NCBI RefSeq assembly: GCF_006442315.1
Contig: NZ_VFVY01000005.1
Location: 1 to 64,000 of the forward strand
DNA: 64,000 nt
Origin: Mesorhizobium sp. B2-3-4
GTDB lineage: Bacteria > Pseudomonadota > Alphaproteobacteria > Rhizobiales > Rhizobiaceae
Direction of reading: 5' to 3'
The notes under the pieces were generated by a model. That model worked only from the letters and a program-made list of their open reading frames with translations, searched no databases and was not told the origin of the DNA. Positions 38,814-48,093 of the stretch are shown piece after piece. Numbering within the stretch: the stretch's first letter is position 1; each line of letters starts with the position of its first letter. Position numbers and translations under genes: made by a program.

Positions 38814-39833
38814 TCAGTAGGTGGTGCGGCGCTCTTCCGAGGGCGGTCGGCCAAATTGCAGCCGATAGCTCTGGGCAAAATAGGAATGCGAGGTGAAGCC
38901 GGTCGCGATCGCCACGTCGAGGATCGGCATATTGGTCTGGCGCAGCAATTCACGCGCCCGCTCCAGCCGCAGGCGCATATAGTAGCGGCCGGGCGTGACG
39001 TTGAGATGCCGCAGGAACAGGCGCTCCACCTGGCGCACCGAAAGGCCCGCCGACTTGGCAAGCTGTACCGCCGACAGCGGCTCGTCGAGATGGTCGGCCA
39101 TCAGTTCGACGATGCGCCTGAGCTTCTCCGACTTGCCGGTCAGGTCGCGTTCCGGTCCGACTCGCTGGCGGTCGCCGGCCGAACGGATGCGCTCGTGCTG
39201 GAACTGATTGGCGACGCCGTTGGCGAGGTTGGAACCGAAATCGCCGCGCACGATCTCCAGCATCAGGTCGATCGAGGTCGTGCCGCCAGCGCAGGTGTAG
39301 CGCTTGCGGTCGATCTCGAAGACGTTGCCGGTGCAGTTGATATCGGGAAAGCGCTCGACGAAACCGGCACGGTTTTCCCAATGGATGGTGCAGCGATAGC
39401 CGTCGAGCTGGCCGGCCTCGGCCAGCAGGTAGGATCCGACCGACAGCGCGCCGAGCGCGTTGCCGCGCCGGCCCCAGCTGCGCAAGGCCGCCAGCACCTT
39501 GCTCTTGCCGGGAAATTCCGTGGTCAGGCCGACCGAAACGAAGAGGATATCGACCGGCGGCAAGTCGGCCACCGCATAGTCGATCTTGAGCGGCAGGCCG
39601 TTGGACGCCATCACCGGGTCGCCGTCGGCCGACACCGTGGTCCAGCCATAGAAATCGCGGCCAAGCAGACGGTTCGCCGACCGGAACGTGTCGATCGCGG
39701 CGGCCAGCGAGAACATGGAGAACTTGTCGACGAGCAGGAAGGCGAACTGCCGGCCGCCTTGAACGGGATCACTCGTGACCGGCCGTTCCGGGGAAATGAT
39801 GGGGTTCGGCAAGGCTGCGGCTTTCAGGGTCAA
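38814..39833 (-). CDS. GlxA-family AraC-type regulator
   Basis: 339 residues. A DJ-1/PfpI-like domain (about 28-190, FAFLLVDKFSMFSLAAAIDT ... ALGALSVGSYLLAEAGQLDG) is joined to a C-terminal AraC double helix-turn-helix (about 235-335, LSAVQLAKSAGLSVRQVERL and IATGFTSHSYFAQSYRLQFG). GlxA-like proteins control choline/betaine, carnitine, arginine or similar amine catabolism. The only in-frame start is TTG 39833 (no ATG or GTG until the domain interior), 7 bases after folD, so it is probably translated by coupling. The link to folD hints at one-carbon or methylamine metabolism. Confidence 0.82.
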   Translation of the reverse strand: MTLKAAALPNPIISPERPVTSDPVQGGRQFAFLLVDKFSMFSLAAAIDTFRSANRLLGRDFYGWTTVSADGDPVMASNGLPLKIDYAVADLPPVDILFVSVGLTTEFPGKSKVLAALRSWGRRGNALGALSVGSYLLAEAGQLDGYRCTIHWENRAGFVERFPDINCTGNVFEIDRKRYTCAGGTTSIDLMLEIVRGDFGSNLANGVANQFQHERIRSAGDRQRVGPERDLTGKSEKLRRIVELMADHLDEPLSAVQLAKSAGLSVRQVERLFLRHLNVTPGRYYMRLRLERARELLRQTNMPILDVAIATGFTSHSYFAQSYRLQFGRPPSEERRTTY

Positions 39834-39840
39834 CCCGGGC

Positions 39841-40740
39841 TCAGAAGGAGGGCCGCTTCAATCCGGCGGCAAGGTAGGCCGACGCTAACGTATTGGCCAT
39901 CAACATGGCAATGGTCATCGGCCCGACACCGCCGGGCACCGGCGTGATGGCGCCCGCGGCCCTGGCCGCTTCGGCATAGGCGACATCGCCAACGAGACGC
40001 GACTTGCCCTCGCCCTTCTCGGGCGCGGGAATGCGGTTGATGCCGACATCGATGACCGTGGCGCCAGGCTTTACCCAATCGCCCTTGATCATCTCCGGCC
40101 TGCCGACGGCGGCGACCAGGATGTCGGCCGTGCGGGCAAGCGCCGGCAGGTCCTTGGTGCGGCTGTGGGCGATGGTGACGGTGCAATTGGCGGCAAGCAA
40201 CAGATTGGCCATCGGCTTGCCGACGATGTTTGAGCGGCCGACGACGACAGCGTTGAGACCGGAAAGATCCTTGCCGCGCACGCGCTCGATCAGCAGCATG
40301 GAGCCGGCGGGCGTGCAGGGAACGAAGGCCGTGTCGAGTTCACCGGTGCCAAGCTTGCCGACATTGATGAAATGGAACCCGTCGACATCCTTCTGCGGCG
40401 CGATCGCCTGGATGATCTCGCCGGCATCGATATGGGCGGGCAGAGGGAGCTGGACCAGGATGCCGTTGATTTCAGGATCGGCATTGAGATCGCCGATGAT
40501 CTTGAGCAGCGCCTCCTGCGAGGTTTGGGCCGGCAGCGTGTGCTGCAGCGAATGAAAGCCGCATTCCTTGGCGGTGCGGGATTTGGAGGCGACATAGACC
40601 TGGCTGGCCGGATCCTCCCCGACGATGACCACGGCCAAGCCCGGCTTGGCCTTGCCCTTGGCGACCAGCTCGGCGGTCAGCGCCTTGACCGTCCGCACCA
40701 CGTCTTCGGCAACGCTCTTTCCGTCAATCACTTCGGCCAT
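39841..40740 (-). CDS. folD: Methylenetetrahydrofolate dehydrogenase/cyclohydrolase
   Basis: 299 residues. Catalytic [13 protein letters not shown] (the Tyr and Lys of the cyclohydrolase site, about 49-61), [26 protein letters not shown] (dinucleotide site) and the signature [14 protein letters not shown]. It interconverts 5,10-methylene-, methenyl- and 10-formyl-tetrahydrofolate with NADP. GAGG about seven bases before the ATG. It is followed at once by a GlxA-type regulator gene, which is unusual for a housekeeping folD and suggests a copy dedicated to a catabolic one-carbon flux. Confidence 0.95.
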   Translation of the reverse strand: MAEVIDGKSVAEDVVRTVKALTAELVAKGKAKPGLAVVIVGEDPASQVYVASKSRTAKECGFHSLQHTLPAQTSQEALLKIIGDLNADPEINGILVQLPLPAHIDAGEIIQAIAPQKDVDGFHFINVGKLGTGELDTAFVPCTPAGSMLLIERVRGKDLSGLNAVVVGRSNIVGKPMANLLLAANCTVTIAHSRTKDLPALARTADILVAAVGRPEMIKGDWVKPGATVIDVGINRIPAPEKGEGKSRLVGDVAYAEAARAAGAITPVPGGVGPMTIAMLMANTLASAYLAAGLKRPSF

Positions 40741-40922
40741 GAACCATCCTCAACACCGTTTTGCCCAGCGCCGCTTTCGAGAACACAATAGAGCGGCGCC
40801 GGCAATCTGCAGCGCGGCATTGTGCCGAAAATTCACGCCCGCAATCCCGTCAAAGCGCCGTCCCATGCCGTTTACGCGAAACCGGTACGGTTTTGTTCGG
40901 CCTGCGCAGCCTATCTCGTGGC

Positions 40923-43526
40923 TCAGAAGTAACGGCGACGGGTGCGGCTCTCGGTGAGCTCGCGAACCGCTTCGCGGAATTCGCGCAGGCTGGCGCGAAT
41001 CTCGTCGACCGACGATTGTTCGCCCCCCTGCTCGGCCGGGATCGGCCCCGAATGCGGGGTGGCTGGAGGCTGCGCCGGGGCGGGCGGCGGCGGATACGGC
41101 ATCTGCGCCGCATAGGGTGCCGCCGGAGCTTGCGCGTAGGGATAGCCCGCCTGCGACCAAGATTGCGCCTGCGGATAGCCCGGCTGCGCGTAGGGAGAGG
41201 TCGGCTGGGGTGGAGCTGTATACAGTGCCTGCGGCATCAGGGGCGAGCGCGACGGCGAGCCTGTCTGCCGTCCGTACCCTGCATCGGAGCCATGCTGGAA
41301 AGGCTGCGAATAATCCGGGCCGGCCGGCTGCCGAGACCCGAACCCGGACTCCGCGGCACCTGGGAATATCGGAGCGTTGGCCAACTGTCCGCCGTCGCCA
41401 AAGGCAGGAAAGCCGAACGCGCCGGAAAGCTCGTCGTCGGCTTCGTCCAACGGCTTGCGGGACATGGCCCTGCGCAGTCTCGCCATGAGTGCGCCGATCC
41501 TGCCCGGACCTTCGGCAAGCGCTGGCTCTGCCTGTGTGGCCGGCGGCGGCGATGGCGGCGGCGGCACGGGCTCCACCAGCATCGGTGGCGGGGGCGGTGG
41601 GTCGGCCCGGAATGCCTGCTGCAGAGACGCCCGGCGTTCGTCGACGCCGTGTTCATCCGCCTCGCGTTCACTTGGCTTGCGCCCGCGGCGTGACCGCGAA
41701 GTTGCCGTCTCGCGCAGGCTGTCATAGGTCCCGCGCAGGGCGCCGAGGCCGACGCCGGCGGCAAGGCCAAGCAGCAGGCCGGCTAGCGCCACCAGGGCCC
41801 GCGACGGTCCATTTGGCTCAAGCGGAGCCTGGGCGGGAGTGATCACATTGATGTTGGTCGTGTTGATGCCGGTCTGCTCGCCGGTCTCCTTGGCGCGCAG
41901 AAGATATTGCTCGTAGACGGAACGCTTGGCGGCGGCCTCACGCTCCAGTTCGCGCAGCGCAACCAGGTCGCTGTTGACGTCGCCGCTTTGGACCTTGGCC
42001 TGGGCCAGCCGGGAAGCGAGATCCTGTTCGAGCTGGACCGCGCGTTTCAGGTCGACCTGCAGCGAAGAGGCGATGCGGCGCAATTCCGCGGCGATGCGCT
42101 CGCGCGCGCCGGCGATCTGGGCGTCGAGCGCCTGGAGTTCGGGGTGACGCGGCCCCAGCCGAACCGCGGCGCGATCGGCCTCCTGCTTCAGCGTCGCATA
42201 TTGGGAGCGCAGATCGCTCATGGTGTTGGAGTTGATCTCTTCCGGCAGGGTGCCGGTCAGGACGGAATTGACGTCCAGCGAACGCGCCGACGCCGCCCGT
42301 GCGTTGAGTTCCAGCGTGCGGGCGCGGGCGACGGAGAGCTGCTCGTTGAGCTTCAGCATCTGATCATCGCTGATCAGGTGGCCTTGCGCGTCGATGAGGC
42401 CATGAGTGGCCCTGAAGTCCTCGACCTTGCGCTCGGCCGCTTCGACACCCTTGCGCAGATCATCTAGCTTGGAGGTCAATTCGGTCGTGGCGCGTCCGGC
42501 CATGTCGGACTGGTATTTGGCGGCCTCCTGCTGGAAAACGGTCCTCGTCGTGTTGGCGATAAGGGCCGACTTCTCGCCATTCTGGGTCACGGCGCTGACG
42601 GAGATGACGAAGGTCTTGCCGGTGCGCTCGACCGACAGGCTCTTGGCCAGATTGCCGACGGCCAGCGCCTGGCGGCGAACCTCGTCGACACCGCCCGGAC
42701 CATCATTGCGCGACAGGACCGAGCGGACGAGCGACATCACGCCGAGGCCGCCAGAGCCCTGGCCGTTGAACTCCGGATCGTTGACGAGGTTGAGGTTCTT
42801 GACGACCTGATCGAGAACGGTGCCCGACGTCAGCATCTTGATCCGGGTCTCGACAACGGCCAAAGCGGCATCGGGCTGCCCTACCGGCTGGGTAAGATCG
42901 CGGTCGGAGAGCTTCAGGTCGCCGGGTTCGATGATCAGTTCGGTCGTGGCCTCGTATTTTTTCGGCATCGACAGCGCGATGGCAATGCCGAGCCCGGCGC
43001 CCAGTATCGTGGTTGCAACGATCAGCATCTTCGACCTGGCAACGCCGCGAACGACCAGCATGGGGTCGATCAGCGGCTTCCATTGCTGACTGTCCGCGTC
43101 GCCATTGGCCGATGTATCGGCTCCACTCGTGGCGCGGGGCGCGACTGCATCATTTACGCGACCGGCGCCTGAGGGTTCTTCGGGTGCGAGCCTCGCGCGC
43201 GGCATGTCTTCTGGCAAATCGGCTTCTGGCAAATCGGCAGTGCCGGCTTCGCGCCGTGGACGCCAGGCGTCGCCGGATTCAAATGGATGTTCGTCATCAG
43301 GGGGGAACCGTTCGGCGTCAAAGGCGGCGGATCGCGGCGGGCCAGCCTTCGTCTCGCGCCGGGAACGGGCCAGGCGATGGCGCGTGGCGGCATCCTCGCG
43401 CCATGCGGAATCCGCGCGGTCGCCGATCGACACCAGCGACGCGTCATCATCACCACGGACAGCCTGGCCGAGCGCCAGCAAGGAGCGCTCGCGCTTCCAG
43501 TCCTCACGGTTTTCCCTGTCGACCAT
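40923..43526 (-). CDS. Wzz/GNVR polysaccharide co-polymerase lacking a tyrosine-kinase domain
   Basis: 867 residues. A long acidic cytoplasmic N-terminus (about 1-155), membrane helix 1 (about 168-188, MLIVATTILGAGLGIAIAL), Wzz domain (about 190-300), coiled coils (about 335-560, including LTSKLDDLRKGVEAAERKVE) with GNVR region, and helix 2 (about 578-600, ALVALAGLLLGLAAGVGLGAL). In ExoP a BY-kinase follows; here the last 260 residues are Pro/Gln/Tyr-rich (SPYAQPGYPQAQ, YPYAQAPAAPYAAQMPYPPP) with no Walker motif. Such proteins set chain length and couple to export. The gene diverges from the flippase gene with 200 bases between. Family is sure; the tail's role is not. Confidence 0.85.
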   Translation of the reverse strand: MVDRENREDWKRERSLLALGQAVRGDDDASLVSIGDRADSAWREDAATRHRLARSRRETKAGPPRSAAFDAERFPPDDEHPFESGDAWRPRREAGTADLPEADLPEDMPRARLAPEEPSGAGRVNDAVAPRATSGADTSANGDADSQQWKPLIDPMLVVRGVARSKMLIVATTILGAGLGIAIALSMPKKYEATTELIIEPGDLKLSDRDLTQPVGQPDAALAVVETRIKMLTSGTVLDQVVKNLNLVNDPEFNGQGSGGLGVMSLVRSVLSRNDGPGGVDEVRRQALAVGNLAKSLSVERTGKTFVISVSAVTQNGEKSALIANTTRTVFQQEAAKYQSDMAGRATTELTSKLDDLRKGVEAAERKVEDFRATHGLIDAQGHLISDDQMLKLNEQLSVARARTLELNARAASARSLDVNSVLTGTLPEEINSNTMSDLRSQYATLKQEADRAAVRLGPRHPELQALDAQIAGARERIAAELRRIASSLQVDLKRAVQLEQDLASRLAQAKVQSGDVNSDLVALRELEREAAAKRSVYEQYLLRAKETGEQTGINTTNINVITPAQAPLEPNGPSRALVALAGLLLGLAAGVGLGALRGTYDSLRETATSRSRRGRKPSEREADEHGVDERRASLQQAFRADPPPPPPMLVEPVPPPPSPPPATQAEPALAEGPGRIGALMARLRRAMSRKPLDEADDELSGAFGFPAFGDGGQLANAPIFPGAAESGFGSRQPAGPDYSQPFQHGSDAGYGRQTGSPSRSPLMPQALYTAPPQPTSPYAQPGYPQAQSWSQAGYPYAQAPAAPYAAQMPYPPPPAPAQPPATPHSGPIPAEQGGEQSSVDEIRASLREFREAVRELTESRTRRRYF

Positions 43527-43726
43527 TGTCGTGGAGCTTTACTCTGGGCCGCTTGGCAGCGGCGGTCGGCCATTCGTTAAGCCACGCTAAACAGGCATAG
43601 GAAACAAAAGGTTAATTTCCGTGGGACGACAATAGGAATTCACGCCATGGTTGCAAGAATTTTCAATACACCAAAAAGCTTCCGAACGGCACGTTAAGCT
43701 TTCCAGCCTATGCGTCTTGCTGACGT

Positions 43727-45022
43727 ATGACTGAGGCCAGCGACATACCGCAAAGGCGGACCTTCGCGCGGATCGGCACCTTCATGGCCGAACGGCGAGG
43801 GCTGGTGCGCGACTATTTTTCGGCAATCAGCGGCGCCGGCGGGCGGCTGGTGTTTTCGCTCGCCTATTTCATCGCGCTCGCCAATACGCTCTCGATCGCC
43901 GAATTCGGCATGTTCGCCACCGCCTCGGCGGCCGGCGTGATGCTGTCGCGCATCCTCGCCTTCGGCTTCATTTCGGCGCTCTACCGCACCGCCACCATCC
44001 GGCCCAACCTGATCGGCACCTTCACCGCCGGCTTCCTGGTGCTCGGCGTTGCCTCGCTGCCGCTTTTGGCCGCCGCCTCGTTCGGCGTCTACTTGATCTT
44101 CTTCGCCGGCACCGTGCCGCTGTCGGTATTCACGGCGATCGTCTTTGCCGAGGCACTGCTGTGGCGGCCGGTGGAAGTGGCGCTGATCGTCAACAACGGG
44201 CTGGGCAAATTCGGCCGCGCCGCCGTACTGGCGATCCTGGCGACCGCATTGCGGGCGGTCGGCGCGGTGTTGTTCATGTTCTCGGCACAGCACAGCATCT
44301 GGGCGTGGTCGTGGTTCTATATCGGCGCAAACGCCGCATCGCTGCTGCTGGCTTTCGGCTGGTTCTATCCGCGCCAGCGGCTGCGGCTGCGCGTCGAGCT
44401 CTATTTACGGCGGCTCGCCGATTCCATCTATGTGGCCGGCGCGGAGGTGCTGTTCTACCTGCAGATGGAGTTCGACAAGCTGCTGGTGCTGGCGATCGGC
44501 GGGCCGCATCTGGCCGGCATCTATGCCATCATCATGCGGCTGGTCGATCTGACCGCGATCCCGATCCGCACCTTCTCGATGATGCTGGTCCAGCGCATGA
44601 TGCGCGCGCCCGAACTGCTGTCGCGCCTCGCGGTCAAGAGCGGCATCGAAGGCGGAGTGTTCCTCGTTTCAACACTGGCGCTGCTGACGCTCGGCATCGT
44701 GCTGCATTTCTTCCCCAACGCGCTCGGCAGGAATGTCTCCGAGGCCGCCCCTTTGGTGGCGCTGGCGATCTGCGTGCCTGGATTGCGCAACCTGGTCGAA
44801 TACCAGGCCGAACTTCTGTTCGCGCGCGGCCAGACGCTGGTGCGAGCGCTCAATCTCGGCCTGCTTGCCGCCCTCAAGGCGCTGCTGCTGACCTATGTGC
44901 TGACCACCATTTCCGACACGTCCGAACTGGTGCTGTCGCTCAACATCGTCTTCCTGCTGCTCTATCTCGCCTCGATGCTGCTGACCTATTCGGCGCTGCG
45001 CAGGCCGGCCAAGGCGATCTAG
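43727..45022 (+). CDS. Polysaccharide repeat-unit flippase (Wzx/MATE-like)
   Basis: 431 residues with about twelve hydrophobic helices in the order typical of oligosaccharide flippases. The first is GRLVFSLAYFIALANTLSIAEFG, with the family-typical SIAEFGMFATASAAGVMLSR following; a long charged loop (YPRQRLRLRVELYLRRLADS, about 206-225) lies mid-protein. Wzx flips undecaprenyl-linked repeat units across the inner membrane. It stands at the divergent promoter region facing the co-polymerase gene and ends 6 bases before the convergent DUF6492-like gene. Repeat-unit structure cannot be inferred. Confidence 0.85.
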   Translation: MTEASDIPQRRTFARIGTFMAERRGLVRDYFSAISGAGGRLVFSLAYFIALANTLSIAEFGMFATASAAGVMLSRILAFGFISALYRTATIRPNLIGTFTAGFLVLGVASLPLLAAASFGVYLIFFAGTVPLSVFTAIVFAEALLWRPVEVALIVNNGLGKFGRAAVLAILATALRAVGAVLFMFSAQHSIWAWSWFYIGANAASLLLAFGWFYPRQRLRLRVELYLRRLADSIYVAGAEVLFYLQMEFDKLLVLAIGGPHLAGIYAIIMRLVDLTAIPIRTFSMMLVQRMMRAPELLSRLAVKSGIEGGVFLVSTLALLTLGIVLHFFPNALGRNVSEAAPLVALAICVPGLRNLVEYQAELLFARGQTLVRALNLGLLAALKALLLTYVLTTISDTSELVLSLNIVFLLLYLASMLLTYSALRRPAKAI

Positions 45023-45028
45023 AACAAG

Positions 45029-45955
45029 TCAGCGATCGAGCCCGATCAGCCGGCGGATGCGGCCGATATCGGTGCCGATGAAGGACTGCATGCCGATCGC
45101 CACCTGCTCCGGCGCCATGCCGGCGACGAAGCGGCGGAACTGGTCGTCCGAGAGCGCCTCGCCCGTCCAGTGGACGCGGCAGAATTCCTCCGAGCCGTGG
45201 AAATGGCCGGCTCCGTCCAGCAGATCGTCGACGTAGCGGCCGTAGATCATGCATTCGGAGAACTGCCGCGCACTGCCAATCACTTCGACCCAGTCGCGCC
45301 CATGCACCTTCTCGATCTGGCCGCACATGGCAAGCACCGTGTCGCGGCGCCAGGCAATCAGCGTCGAGATGTAATCGTGGGTTGATACGCGAGACGGGTC
45401 GATGCCAAGTGCCGAACCCGCGTTGCGCGACCAGATGCGATGCTCGTCATGACCTTCATCCGCCAGCACGCCGTCGCGGCGAAACAGTCGCGCCTTGCCG
45501 TCGCGCCAGAACGCGGCACAGTCGAAAGACTTGAGGAAAGCGACGTCGGAATCGCAGAAGATCAGGACATCTTCCCCGGCATGCGCCGCGATGGCGATAC
45601 GGCGCAGCTGCTGCACGTGCCAGCCGCGCAGCGGCTGGGTCTTCAGGCTGAGCCAGACGCGCCGGCGAAACAGGCTGAGCGGGTCGTCGAAGGCGCGCAG
45701 CCAGCGCGGCAGGAGATCGCGCTCATCGATGATCGAGCGGTGGTTGTTTTCCAGCCGACGGAACAGCTCGAGATCGCGATGTTCGACCAGAATATAGTGA
45801 TGCGCGGCACCCGAGACATGGCGGTCGAGCGTTTCGCACAGCAGACGGCAGCGTTCGAAATCCGGAGCATAGCTCGCCGTCACCACCGCCGCCGTCGGCG
45901 TTTTCGGCAGCAGGCCCTGGCCCGCCAACGCGTCCGGGACGAACCGCTTGTTCAC
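45029..45955 (-). CDS. DUF6492-like protein, putative glycosyltransferase
   Basis: 308 residues from a GTG start at 45955, which overlaps the stop codon of the preceding glycosyltransferase (GTGA); longer starts would sit inside that gene. The sequence has TAAVVTASYAPDFERCRLLC at the N-terminus, EDVLIFCDSDVAFLKSF (a DSD metal-binding-like triad, about 140-160), and MIYGRYVDDLL with FHGSEEFCRVHW further down. The pattern of a nucleotide-sugar-type fold with an acidic triad suggests a glycosyltransferase. Last of three coupled genes in the polysaccharide locus. The identification is weaker than for its neighbours. Confidence 0.6.
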   Translation of the reverse strand: MNKRFVPDALAGQGLLPKTPTAAVVTASYAPDFERCRLLCETLDRHVSGAAHHYILVEHRDLELFRRLENNHRSIIDERDLLPRWLRAFDDPLSLFRRRVWLSLKTQPLRGWHVQQLRRIAIAAHAGEDVLIFCDSDVAFLKSFDCAAFWRDGKARLFRRDGVLADEGHDEHRIWSRNAGSALGIDPSRVSTHDYISTLIAWRRDTVLAMCGQIEKVHGRDWVEVIGSARQFSECMIYGRYVDDLLDGAGHFHGSEEFCRVHWTGEALSDDQFRRFVAGMAPEQVAIGMQSFIGTDIGRIRRLIGLDR

Positions 45956-46758
45956 CGGAACTCTCCAGGGGCATTTGCGACGGCGTTGCCACCGCGCGAC
46001 CATTTCTGCTTGAAGACGCGCCACAGGAACAGCGGATTGCCGACGACGTAGCGGCGCCAGAGGCGGCCGGGCTCGACCGCCAGCCGGAACAGCCACTCCA
46101 GGCGCAGGCGGCGCATCCATAGCGGGGCGCGCGGCACCGAGCCGCTCAGGAAATCGAGCAGCGCGCCGACCGCGACCGGCATGGTGCAGTGGCGTTCATC
46201 GATATGGCGTTCAATCCAAAGCTCCTGGCGCGGCACCCCCATCGCGACAAGCAGCATGTCAGGCCGCAATTTTGCGATCCGGTCGATGATCTCCGGCTCC
46301 TGCGCGGCTGAGAAATAGCCATCGTGAATGACGACGAAGTCGTGCTGCACGGCAAGTGCGGCGAGCTTCACCGAGGCCGCCTCGGCGTTGACACGCGTCG
46401 CACCCAGCAGCCCCACGGTGAGCGGCCTCCTGGAAGCCTGCAGGAAGGCCGGCACGAAATCCGTGCCGTTGAGATTGTCGGGGAACGGCGCCCCGTAGAG
46501 AAGCTTGGCCGCGAGATCGACACCGATGCCGTCCGGCAGGATGAGGAAATCGTCGAGCGCCTCGGCGAAGACCGGGTCGGTATAGGCGATGTTGGCATTG
46601 TGGGCGTTGAGGAAGCTGACCTTGGTGAAGCGCTTCTCGGCAAGCAGGCGATTGAGGAGCGCGATCGCATCGTTCCAGCGGATGGCGAGAACCGGGATGC
46701 CAAGGATCGCCTTCAGACTGTCAAATCCGAAGGCGGCGCGGGCGGCGTGCATATTCAT
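45952..46758 (-). CDS. WecB/TagA/CpsF-family (GT26) glycosyltransferase
   Basis: 268 residues from MNMHAARAAFGF (46758); GGAGG nine bases before. The GT26 features are FLNAHNANIAYTDPVF (about 56-71), LILPDGIGVDLAAKLL with the family Asp, NGTDFVPAFL, TVGLLGATRVNAEAA, and VAMGVPRQELWI. Members add N-acetylmannosaminuronic acid, glucose or similar sugars to a lipid carrier intermediate. Starts with a 4-base overlap with the upstream glycosyltransferase and ends with a 4-base overlap with the next gene, so three genes are translationally coupled. Confidence 0.88.
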   Translation of the reverse strand: MNMHAARAAFGFDSLKAILGIPVLAIRWNDAIALLNRLLAEKRFTKVSFLNAHNANIAYTDPVFAEALDDFLILPDGIGVDLAAKLLYGAPFPDNLNGTDFVPAFLQASRRPLTVGLLGATRVNAEAASVKLAALAVQHDFVVIHDGYFSAAQEPEIIDRIAKLRPDMLLVAMGVPRQELWIERHIDERHCTMPVAVGALLDFLSGSVPRAPLWMRRLRLEWLFRLAVEPGRLWRRYVVGNPLFLWRVFKQKWSRGGNAVANAPGEFR

Positions 46759-47927
46759 GCAAACACCTCCTGCCGGACGGAGCCAAGCTTTTCGAGACCG
46801 GCACGCACTGCCGCATCGAGCGCCTTGACCTGCCGGCGATGGAAGGCGCCGCCATCGACATCGTGGGCATCGGCCGCGGCAGCCTCGAGCGCCCTGGCGA
46901 AGGCGGCCGGATCGTCGGTGACCACGCAATTGGCGGGGCGATGGTCGATGCCGCGCAACGAGCGGCTGGTGGCGACCGAGGGCAAGCCAAGCTCGAATGT
47001 CTCGATGGTCTTCAACTGCACGCCACTGCCGGCGGTGCTGATCAGCGGGATGACGGCCGCGCCGCACACGAAATCACGGGCGTCCCGAACGCGCCCGACG
47101 AACTCGACGCCCGGATGCGTCGAGGTCACGCCAGAAGGCATGTGGCCCGCGATGCGGATGCGGAAACCAGGCCTGAGATGCGGCACCACCTTGCCCAGGA
47201 ACCAGTCCAGGCCGATGCGGTTCGGCTGCCAGGTCCAGGTGCCGATCAGGGCGGCGTCACAGTCGATTGGGCGTTGGCCCCCGCGGATCGGCGCCGAGGC
47301 CCCGGTTACCAGCGGCAGCACAGCCGAGCGGTCGTGCGAGGCGATACCGAGCGCCGCGCGGTCCTCCTCGGCCAGCGTGAAGACAAAGCGCGCGCGCTGG
47401 CAGAGACGCTCTTCGACGAGCTTGAGCAGCCTCGCCTCGCGCCGGAACAGCAGACGCTGGAAAATGCCGCCGGCGGCAGCGGCATTCTCACGGGCCGAGA
47501 GATGCTCGACATTGTGGGCGATGAAGATCGAAGGCCGGTCTTCGAAGAGCTTTTCGAAAGCGCCGGCGAACTGGACGGAATTCAGCACATAGCCATCGAA
47601 AGGACCAGCCCGTTCGATGGTGGCCCGAACATCGCGGTCGGACACCGCACGCAACTTGGCCGACGCGAAGGTCAGGCCCGAAAGGAGCGCCTTGCCGAGC
47701 CAGGCAAGCTTTTGCAGCGGCGAGGCACTTTCCGTGCGCACGTCGATCGCACCCAGCACCACCGTGTTCCCGGGATCGGCCGCCGCTTTTCCGGGCCATG
47801 TGAAGCCGATGACCGTGACGCGCACGCCGGCCCGCCGCAAGGCGGCGATAATCGCGCCGTTGGCGATCTCGTAGCCCGAGGCGAGCACTCCGTCGGGCAC
47901 GATCGATGTGGCGAACAGCAGATGCAT
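46755..47927 (-). CDS. GT4-type glycosyltransferase
   Basis: 390 residues from MHLLFATSIVPDGVLASGY. A GT-B fold: N-terminal domain with GVRVTVIGFTWPG and IFIAHNVEHLSARENA (about 130-150), C-terminal donor-binding domain with ALIGTWTWQPNRIGLDWFLG, VEFVGRVRDARDF and the acidic TIETFELGLPSVATSRS (about 315-331) that contacts the nucleotide. First gene of the coupled trio of the polysaccharide locus. It diverges from the GT2 gene. Donor sugar unknown. Confidence 0.85.
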   Translation of the reverse strand: MHLLFATSIVPDGVLASGYEIANGAIIAALRRAGVRVTVIGFTWPGKAAADPGNTVVLGAIDVRTESASPLQKLAWLGKALLSGLTFASAKLRAVSDRDVRATIERAGPFDGYVLNSVQFAGAFEKLFEDRPSIFIAHNVEHLSARENAAAAGGIFQRLLFRREARLLKLVEERLCQRARFVFTLAEEDRAALGIASHDRSAVLPLVTGASAPIRGGQRPIDCDAALIGTWTWQPNRIGLDWFLGKVVPHLRPGFRIRIAGHMPSGVTSTHPGVEFVGRVRDARDFVCGAAVIPLISTAGSGVQLKTIETFELGLPSVATSRSLRGIDHRPANCVVTDDPAAFARALEAAAADAHDVDGGAFHRRQVKALDAAVRAGLEKLGSVRQEVFA

Positions 47928-48093
47928 CTCACCTATCCTGTGGTGCAGCCGGTAGCAAAGCGCGGTGAACCCTTGCTTAAACCAGCACGATGAACGCCCC
48001 AAAGCCCATGCCTGACGGGCTTCTCCGTGCAAGGTGATTAACGAAACCTTATCACCGTGATGCTACCAGACCCCTAAACTCGGCTGGATACGG

